Assembly: GCA_009379925.1 (NCBI GenBank)
Contig: WHSU01000027.1
Location: forward strand, 1 to 45,135
Source: Dehalococcoidia bacterium
GTDB taxonomy: Bacteria > Chloroflexota > Dehalococcoidia > UBA2979
Length of the DNA stretch: 45,135 bases
Direction of reading: 5' to 3'
Of the stretch, positions 39,788 to 45,135 are shown piece by piece; the first letter of the stretch is position 1; every line of letters starts with the position of its first letter. Position numbers and translations under genes: made by a program. The notes beneath the pieces are model-generated. The model saw only the letters and a list, made by a program, of their open reading frames with translations, did not search any database and was not told the origin of the DNA.

Positions 39788-41053
39788 CTACCAGCTCCGC
39801 TGGATGGCGTCGGCGACGCTGCCGAACGGCACCGTGAGCTGCTCGCCGTCCGCACCCAGCGGCTTGACCTGCGCCACGCCGTCGCGCGCCTCGTCGTCGC
39901 CCAGGATCACGGCGAAGGCGGCGTTCGAGTTGGAGGCGGCACGCAATTGCGCGCGCAGGGAGCGGCCCGGAGTGCCCGCACGCACCGCGAGCCCGGCGGC
40001 GCGGAGCGCGCGGGCCAGACGCATGGCGGCGGCCGGTCCGGCCTCCCCCAGCGGCACCATCGCGACATCGACCGGCGCCTCTTCCTCCGGCGCCAGCTCG
40101 CGGCGACGGAGGTTGAGCACGATGCGCTCGATGCCTGTGGCGAAGCCGACGGCCGGCGTGGCCGGGCCTCCGAGCAGCTCCATCAGCCCGTCGTAGCGCC
40201 CGCCGGCGCCGACAGTGGACTGGCCGGCAGCGTCTGGCGGCTCGAACTCCCACACTGTGCGGGCGTAGTAGTCGAGGCCGCGCACGACCCTCGGGTCGAC
40301 GACGTAGGAGATGCCGAGCGCTCCCAGGTAGCCCTGCACCGCGGCGAAGTGCGCGGCGTCCTCCTCGGTGAGGAAGTCGAGGATGCTCGGCGCGCCGGTC
40401 ACCGCCGGGTGCCCGGCGTCCTCCTTCGAGTCGAGGATGCGCAGGATGTTCGTCTCGAACCGGCGCTGAGAGTCCTTCGACAGGCTCTCCAGGTGCGGGC
40501 GGAAATGCTCCCGGAGCGCCTCGGTGTACCGCGCCCGCGTCTCGGCGGTGCCGATCGAGTTGATGCGAAGCAGCAGGTCGGGCAGACCCAGCTCCTGGTA
40601 CAGCGTGTGTTGCAGCTCGATGATCTCCGCGTCCGCGGCGGCCGAGGCGTCGCCGATGCACTCCGCGCCGAACTGCCAGAGCTGCCGGTAGCGTCCAGCC
40701 TGCGGGCGGTCGTAGCGGAAGAAGGGGCCGATGTAGAAGAGCCGCACCGGCTGCGGGCGGCTGCCCATGCCATGCTCGATGTAGGCGCGGCTAATGGCCG
40801 CCGTCCCCTCCGGCCGCAGCGCCATGCGGTCGCCGCCGCGGTCCTCGAAGACGTACATCTCCTTCTGCGCGATGTCCGACTCTTCGCCCACGGTGCGCAG
40901 GAAGACACGAGCGTCCTCGACGACCGGTGTCGAGATATATCCATAGTCGAAAAGGCGCGCGACGTGCTCCGCGATGTCGCGGACGTGCCGCCAGACAGCG
41001 GCATCCTCCGGGAGCAGGTCCTCCATGCCTCGGGGCGACTGCAGATCGGGCAT
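39788..41053 (-). CDS. hisS: Histidine-tRNA ligase
   Basis: 421-residue class II aminoacyl-tRNA synthetase that charges tRNA-His. Motif 2 is MALRPEGTAAISRAYIEHGM with FYIGPFFRYDRPQAGRYRQL and WQFGAECIG. The histidine-binding motif is VVRGLDYYARTVWEF, then AGGRYDGLMELLGG and the motif 3 region VGFATGIERIVL. The C-terminal anticodon domain ends at AAMRLARALRAAGLAV ... DEARDGVAQVKPLG. The N-terminus MPDLQSPRGMEDLLPEDAAV is the standard start. It is divergent from rel; the two promoters share the 137 bp between 41054 and 41190. Confidence 0.97.
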   Translation of the reverse strand: MPDLQSPRGMEDLLPEDAAVWRHVRDIAEHVARLFDYGYISTPVVEDARVFLRTVGEESDIAQKEMYVFEDRGGDRMALRPEGTAAISRAYIEHGMGSRPQPVRLFYIGPFFRYDRPQAGRYRQLWQFGAECIGDASAAADAEIIELQHTLYQELGLPDLLLRINSIGTAETRARYTEALREHFRPHLESLSKDSQRRFETNILRILDSKEDAGHPAVTGAPSILDFLTEEDAAHFAAVQGYLGALGISYVVDPRVVRGLDYYARTVWEFEPPDAAGQSTVGAGGRYDGLMELLGGPATPAVGFATGIERIVLNLRRRELAPEEEAPVDVAMVPLGEAGPAAAMRLARALRAAGLAVRAGTPGRSLRAQLRAASNSNAAFAVILGDDEARDGVAQVKPLGADGEQLTVPFGSVADAIQRSW

Positions 41054-41190
41054 GCGGGCGAGTCTAAGTCGGCCCCCGCCTCACCGCTATCGTGTCGAGG
41101 CGTTGCGGGCGGCTCGATGCGGCCCCCTCGTCACCGACGCTCCTCACAGCCGCTCGTCACAGCCGCGCAGACTGCTAGACTTCACTCAAG

Positions 41191-43368
41191 ATGGTCGTAA
41201 CCCCCAAGGCCCCCGCGGGCGCCGCGGAGTTGCTCGAGACGCTCCGTACCTACCTGCCCGCCGACCGCGTCGAATCGGTCAACGCGGCCCTGGAGTTTGC
41301 GCGCGAGTGCCACGAGGGCCAGAAGCGCCTCTCCGGCGAGCCCTACATCACCCACCCCATCGCCGTCGCGCAGCTCGTGGCGGGCCTGCGCATGGACGCC
41401 CAGACGGTGCGCGCCGCCCTGCTGCACGACGTGATCGAGGACTGCGGGATCACCTCGGAGGACCTCTCGCGCCGGTTTGGGCCGGACGTCACCCGCCTGG
41501 TGGAGGGCGCGACGAAGATCGAGCAGATCCCGGCGCCGCCCGGTGTCGATGCGCCGGTAGCGAACGCCGATGCTGAGACGCTGCGCAAGATGTTCCTCGC
41601 CATGGCGGAGGATGTACGGGTCGTCATCATCAAGCTGGCGGACCGCCTTCACAACATGCGCACGCTGGAGCATCTCCCGCCGGAGCGGCAGCATCCAATC
41701 GCGCGAGAGACCATGGACATCTACGCGCCGCTCGCGTCCCGTCTCGGAATCTGGCAGTTCAAATGGGAGCTAGAAGACCTCGCGTTCCGCTACGTGGACC
41801 CGGAGGGCTACCGCCGCACGGCCGAGATGGTCTCGGCCAAGCGCAGCGAGCGCGAACGCTACGTGCGCCGCGTGGAGTCCGAGCTACGCGGCGCGCTGGA
41901 GGAGGCAGGCGTCGAGGCCGAGGTGACCGGACGGGTGAAGCACCTCTACTCGATCTACGACAAGTCGCACCGCTACTCCTCGGACGGCAAGTCGATCGAC
42001 CAGATCCATGACCTGCTCGCGTTGCGCGTGCTCGTGAAGGACGTCGCCGACTGCTACAACGCGCTGGGCATCGTGCATCAGACGTGGCGGCCGATCCCCA
42101 ACTCCTTCGACGACTACATCGCCAACCCCAAGGAGTCCCTCTACCAGTCGCTGCACACCTCGGTGCTCGGCCCTGGCACGCGGCCCTTCGAGGTGCAGAT
42201 CCGAACCTACGAGATGCACGAGGTGGCCGAATACGGCGTGGCCGCGCACTGGCAGTACAAGGAGGAGCCGCGCAAGCGCGACCTCCAGTACGAGGAGCGC
42301 ATGGCCTGGCTCCGGCACCTCATCGAGTGGCAGCAGGAGTCGCCCGGCGCGGAGGACTTCCTGGAGTCCGTGAAGACGGACGTATTCCGCGACCAGGTCT
42401 TCGTCTACACGCCCCGAGGTGACGTGCGGGTGCTGCCGGCGGGCTGCACGCCGGTGGACTTCGCATATCGCGTGCACACGGACCTGGGCCACAACACCAC
42501 CGGCGCGAAGGTGAACGGGCGGTTGGTGCCGCTGACGACCAGGCTCCAGAACGGCGATATCGTCGAGATCCTGCGTAGCAAGGCCTCGAAGGGGCCGTCG
42601 CGCGACTGGCTCATCCCGTCGCTCGGCTACCTCGGCTCCAGCCACTCGAGGCAGAAGGTGCGCCAGTGGTTCCGGCGCCAGCAGCGCGGCGAGAACGTGG
42701 ACCGCGGCCGTGAGCTGGTGGACCGCGAGATGCGCCGCCTGGACATCGACCGCGTGCCCGTCGACCTCTGGAAGCAGCTGGGCTACGAGACCGCGGAGGA
42801 CGCCTACTCGGCGATCGGTTCGGGCGATGTGTCGCCGCAGAAGCTGTTGAACCGGCTGGCCGAGCATGCGCCCGCCCCGACACAGCCGAAGGTCAGCCCG
42901 GCCACCGTGAAGACGGACTCCGGCGCGCCCGGCGTACGCGTGCTGGGGCAGGGTGGCCTCCATGTGATGCTCGCCAAGTGCTGCCGGCCGGTCTTCGGTG
43001 ACCCAATCATCGGCTACGTCACGCGCGCCCGAGGCGTGACGGTGCACCGCCGCGACTGCCGCAACGTGCGCCGCCCGGAAGAGTCCGACCGCTACGTGGA
43101 GTGCGACTGGGGTCCCAGCGGTGACCTCTACTCCGCCGCCGTGGAGGTCCACGCCTGGGACCGCGTCGGTCTCATGCGCGACATCAGCACCATCGTCGCC
43201 GCGGACGGTGCGAACATGGTCGGCGTCCACACCGAAGAGCACGACGACCGTTCGACGACCGTGCACCTCACCATCGAGACCGAAGGCGGCGCCCAGTTCG
43301 CCCGCCTGCTCTCCCACCTCGACGCCGTACGCGCCGTGATCTCCGTGCGACGCGTGGGGAGCGGTTAG
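41191..43368 (+). CDS. rel: Bifunctional (p)ppGpp synthetase/hydrolase Rel
   Basis: 725-residue RelA/SpoT homologue controlling the stringent response. The HD hydrolase domain (about 30-190) keeps its metal residues (THPIAVAQLVAG, ALLHDVIEDCGIT). The synthetase domain (about 225-360) has GRVKHLYSIYDKSHRYSSD, SIDQIHDLLALRVLV and PNSFDDYIANPKESLYQSLH. TGS (about 398-460, VFVYTPRGDVRVLPAGCTPV), a zinc-finger/helical region (LAKCCRPVFGDPIIGYVTR) and an ACT domain (about 645-718) follow. Both enzyme sites look intact, so synthesis and hydrolysis are likely. TAGACT (41176-41181) may be a -10 box; no strong ribosome binding site precedes ATG 41191. Confidence 0.96.
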   Translation: MVVTPKAPAGAAELLETLRTYLPADRVESVNAALEFARECHEGQKRLSGEPYITHPIAVAQLVAGLRMDAQTVRAALLHDVIEDCGITSEDLSRRFGPDVTRLVEGATKIEQIPAPPGVDAPVANADAETLRKMFLAMAEDVRVVIIKLADRLHNMRTLEHLPPERQHPIARETMDIYAPLASRLGIWQFKWELEDLAFRYVDPEGYRRTAEMVSAKRSERERYVRRVESELRGALEEAGVEAEVTGRVKHLYSIYDKSHRYSSDGKSIDQIHDLLALRVLVKDVADCYNALGIVHQTWRPIPNSFDDYIANPKESLYQSLHTSVLGPGTRPFEVQIRTYEMHEVAEYGVAAHWQYKEEPRKRDLQYEERMAWLRHLIEWQQESPGAEDFLESVKTDVFRDQVFVYTPRGDVRVLPAGCTPVDFAYRVHTDLGHNTTGAKVNGRLVPLTTRLQNGDIVEILRSKASKGPSRDWLIPSLGYLGSSHSRQKVRQWFRRQQRGENVDRGRELVDREMRRLDIDRVPVDLWKQLGYETAEDAYSAIGSGDVSPQKLLNRLAEHAPAPTQPKVSPATVKTDSGAPGVRVLGQGGLHVMLAKCCRPVFGDPIIGYVTRARGVTVHRRDCRNVRRPEESDRYVECDWGPSGDLYSAAVEVHAWDRVGLMRDISTIVAADGANMVGVHTEEHDDRSTTVHLTIETEGGAQFARLLSHLDAVRAVISVRRVGSG

Positions 43369-43586
43369 CCCGCGGCGATCAAGCACCAATCGCGGGCCGA
43401 CGCCGATGTCGCGGCGGTCTTCTGGCCGAAGAGCGCGGCCCGTACGAACGTCGATGCGATGTGCTTTCCTCTAACGTCCTCGCGGTCGAGGAACTCTCCG
43501 CTCTCGCGGAACCACTCGAGTAGCGTTGTCTCGCTCGTTTCGCCTGTTCCCGCGACCGCTTGGAACCTTTTCGGAGTCGGCCGCAT
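43365..43586 (-). CDS. Possible small protein convergent with rel
   Basis: A 73-residue frame with fairly protein-like composition (TTLLEWFRESGEFLDREDVR, HIASTFVRAALFGQKTAA). AGAGGT lies just before ATG 43586 but at short spacing. Its stop overlaps the end of rel by 4 bp. It resembles no family known to me and has no signal or membrane segment. It also overlaps the candidate ECF promoter. It may be a chance open frame in GC-rich DNA; comparison with relatives would decide. Confidence 0.25.
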   Translation of the reverse strand: MRPTPKRFQAVAGTGETSETTLLEWFRESGEFLDREDVRGKHIASTFVRAALFGQKTAATSASARDWCLIAAG

Positions 43587-43589
43587 ATA
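43562..43589 (+). promoter_or_regulatory. Candidate ECF-sigma autoregulatory promoter
   Basis: GGAACC (43562-43567, followed by TTTT) is a classic ECF -35 element. CATATA (43584-43589) stands 16 nt downstream as a -10. The start site would be near 43596, about 38 nt before the sigma-factor start. The GGAAC-N16 layout upstream of an ECF sigma gene is the usual sign of autoregulation. Confidence 0.55.
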
Positions 43590-43633
43590 CCTCTAAGAGC
43601 GGGCATTCAGACGCGCTCTTGCCCGTGTAGGCG

Positions 43634-44266
43634 GTGAATGTGTCTGGCGAAGCATCGGGCCCCGTGGTTGAGGCCGATCGTGAGGCCGTGCGCCGATGCC
43701 AGGCAGGGGAGGCCGACGCGTTCCGCGTCGTCGTCGAGCGCTACGCGAACGTCCTGTACGGGACAGCGGTGCTCATGCTCGGTGACCGGAGTGAGGCGGA
43801 GGACGCGCTGCAGGAGGCGTTCCTCTCGGGCTGGGCTGGCATTTCGGGCTTTGATCCTGACCGGCCGCTCCGTCCCTGGCTCGTCCGCATCCTTGTCAAC
43901 CACATCCTGCAACGGCGGCGACGACGATTCCTGCGTGTCATCCCGTTGCCCGAGGCGCCATTGCCGATCGCGAGCCCGGAGACCGGACCAGAACTGGCCG
44001 CCGAGCAGGCATGGCAGCGTCGAGAGGTCGCGGTAGCGCTGGCGGCGCTCCCCGCCGACGCCGCGCGCATCGTCGTACTCCGGTACTTCTCGGAGCTCTC
44101 ACTCAGGGAGGTAGCGGAGGCGCTCGAGGTGCCGGTGGGTACCGTGAAGTCCCGCCTGCATCGCGCGCTGGAGAAGCTCCGAACCGAACTCGAACGCGGG
44201 ACCGGCGCCGAGTTGCTCAGATCGCATGACTCGAGCGCCCCGCAGGACGGAGAGGCGGAAGCATGA
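43634..44266 (+). CDS. ECF RNA polymerase sigma factor
   Basis: 210-residue sigma-70 of the ECF group. Region 2 is CQAGEADAFRVVVERYANVL with SEAEDALQEAFLSGWAGISG (the DALQEAF core). Region 4 is ALAALPADAARIVVLRYFSE, LSLREVAEALEVPVGTVKSR and LHRALEKLRTEL, the DNA-binding helix-turn-helix. GTG 43634 has only a weak ribosome binding site; GTG 43640 is an alternative. Its stop overlaps the start of the next gene as ATGA, so sigma factor and partner are translated together. The partner gene is interrupted by an insertion sequence, so control of this sigma factor may be altered in this strain. Confidence 0.95.
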   Translation: MNVSGEASGPVVEADREAVRRCQAGEADAFRVVVERYANVLYGTAVLMLGDRSEAEDALQEAFLSGWAGISGFDPDRPLRPWLVRILVNHILQRRRRRFLRVIPLPEAPLPIASPETGPELAAEQAWQRREVAVALAALPADAARIVVLRYFSELSLREVAEALEVPVGTVKSRLHRALEKLRTELERGTGAELLRSHDSSAPQDGEAEA

Positions 44267-45000
44267 ACCACTCGACTGACGAGTTCGATGCCGTTGAGCG
44301 ATCACTATCGGAGTTCTTCGACGAGGTGCGTACAACTGAAGTAGCGCCCTCGAACACCTGGGAACGCCTCGTCTCAAGGACGGCGCCTGCCGATTCCGGC
44401 ACCGGCGTCGCAACACGTGGAGGCCGCCGCGGCATTCCACGCTGGCTGGCCGCTGCTGCGGCGGCGGCGTCGCTGGCGCTCGCCGCATTCCTGGTGCTGA
44501 ACGGCTCCAGTGGCGATGGCGTCGCGAGCGCTCGGGAGATTCTGCAGCGAGCCGAGCGGACGGCCACATCGCCTCAGGCGGAGGGGATCCATCAGTTGGC
44601 AGTGGAGCAGCGCATCGTCATGTACTTCCCGGGCGAAGAGCGCCGAGGTGTCCCCCACTCGGAAGCAACTTCTCACGCGTGGTATGAAGCCCCGAACCGG
44701 CAGCGCGTCGAGTCCACGTTCGTCGAGGTCGACCCTGACGGTCATGTGCTCTCCGAGACGACGGGCGTGTCCGTCTGGGACGGCAGCGAGCACTGGACGT
44801 ACGACTCACAGGAGCAGACCGCGACCGTCCGACGTCAGGACCCGAACGCGGATGTCTACGAACAGGGCATCCTCTACGGAGTGCTACCACCTCGGGATAC
44901 GTTCGTGAGTGATTCGTCCTGTCGGGAGGCCGAGGTCACAGGCCAGGACGAGTTCGTCGGGCGCGTCACGGATGTGGTCGAACTAAGCCGCTCATCGTGA
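44263..45000 (+). CDS. Membrane-anchored LolA/RseB-like anti-sigma partner, truncated by IS element
   Basis: 245 residues remain. A short cytoplasmic part (STDEFDAVERSLSEFFDEVR) precedes one helix (WLAAAAAAASLALAAFLVLN, about 62-81). An exported domain follows whose strands (HQLAVEQRIVMYFPGEERRG, WYEAPNRQRVESTFVEVDPD, DGSEHWTYDSQEQTATVRR) resemble the lipoprotein-localisation/RseB-N fold. The single-helix layout after an ECF sigma gene fits an anti-sigma factor. The stop TGA at 44998-45000 appears to be the first three bases of the IS terminus (TGACCTGACCCCC), so the natural C-terminus is lost. The ATG overlaps the sigma stop by 4 bp. Confidence 0.8.
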   Translation: MNHSTDEFDAVERSLSEFFDEVRTTEVAPSNTWERLVSRTAPADSGTGVATRGGRRGIPRWLAAAAAAASLALAAFLVLNGSSGDGVASAREILQRAERTATSPQAEGIHQLAVEQRIVMYFPGEERRGVPHSEATSHAWYEAPNRQRVESTFVEVDPDGHVLSETTGVSVWDGSEHWTYDSQEQTATVRRQDPNADVYEQGILYGVLPPRDTFVSDSSCREAEVTGQDEFVGRVTDVVELSRSS

Positions 45001-45135
45001 CCTGACCCCCTGAAACGGATCCACCGCGAGAGTGAGAATCGTGGTGGACGGGAAGGGGATCTGGGATGGCAGCGAAGCGGAAGCGGTACGGAGCCGAGGA
45101 GATCATCGGGAAGCTGCGTGAGGCCGAGGTCGGAC
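44998..45135 (+). mobile_element. Left end of an IS3-family insertion sequence (cut by window edge)
   Basis: From TGACCTGACCCCCTGAAA onward the sequence looks like an IS3-family left terminus (5'-TG end). A non-coding strip of 65 nt follows, then the start of a transposase OrfA at 45066. The element is inserted in the LolA/RseB-like gene. The right end and target duplication are outside the window. Confidence 0.75.
45066..45135 (+). CDS. IS3-family transposase OrfA, N-terminal fragment
   Basis: Only 23 codons are in the window: MAAKRKRYGAEEIIGKLREA then EVG. The block RYxxEEIIGKLREAE is the standard start of IS3/IS911-type OrfA, a helix-turn-helix protein that later fuses by frameshift to OrfB. 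A GGGAAGGGG purine run is upstream. The frame continues past the right edge. Confidence 0.85.
   Translation, partial: MAAKRKRYGAEEIIGKLREAEVG

Overview
The window is GC-rich (close to 70% by eye) chromosomal DNA of a free-living bacterium. Several features fit Chloroflexota best, possibly the Dehalococcoidia/Tepidiformia side: class E/F-type sortases, CaiB/BaiF CoA-transferases including a double-domain one, crotonyl-CoA carboxylase/reductase, a bifunctional Rel, and short TANNNT -10 boxes close to start codons. A deep-branching Actinomycetota cannot be excluded from sequence alone. There are no rRNA or tRNA genes, no CRISPR array and no prophage. One insertion sequence is cut by the right edge.

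Layout. 1-5.2 kb, minus strand: a CoA-transferase, a membrane lipoprotein and aconitase. 5.4-9.8 kb: a DUF2269-like membrane protein and an ABC exporter (minus strand), divergent from a NarL-type two-component system. 9.9-12.7 kb: an M23-LysM protein with a transglutaminase-like protein, a DUF6157 protein and a Tag DNA glycosylase. 12.8-20.2 kb, plus strand: a cell-surface locus with two class E/F-type sortases flanking two secreted repeat proteins. One of these ends in an LPNAG sorting signal behind a PTDD stalk. The second sortase is followed by a receiver whose phospho-Asp is Glu, a virion-like beta-sandwich protein and a lysozyme-like lipoprotein. 20.4-32.9 kb: a GNAT-like protein, a LysM protein and a minus-strand exopolysaccharide operon (GT4, Gfo/Idh/MocA, DegT, Wzz-like, a MurJ-like flippase fused to a Wzy/ligase-like polymerase, sugar-1-P transferase, FemAB-like). 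It is divergent from a winged-helix regulator with a degenerate receiver. 33.2-38.5 kb: a double CoA-transferase split by a -1 frameshift, a DinB/MDMPI-like protein, Ccr and a Nudix hydrolase. 38.5-43.4 kb: an orphan lipoprotein, HisS and Rel. 43.4 kb to the end: an ECF sigma factor with a candidate autoregulatory promoter and a membrane-anchored partner gene cut by an IS3-family element.

How the genes work together. The 9.9-31.7 kb stretch is almost entirely envelope biology: wall-binding (LysM) and wall-cutting (M23, lysozyme-like) proteins, sortases with candidate substrates, and synthesis and export of a surface polysaccharide. The CoA-transferases and Ccr point to acyl-CoA chemistry.

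The most notable points are the twin-sortase surface locus with structured leaders, the single-chain flippase-polymerase fusion, the heptamer C_CCT_TTC exactly where the double CoA-transferase changes frame, and the IS insertion that ends the ECF partner gene. All calls come from reading the sequence. No database search, structure prediction or alignment was run.
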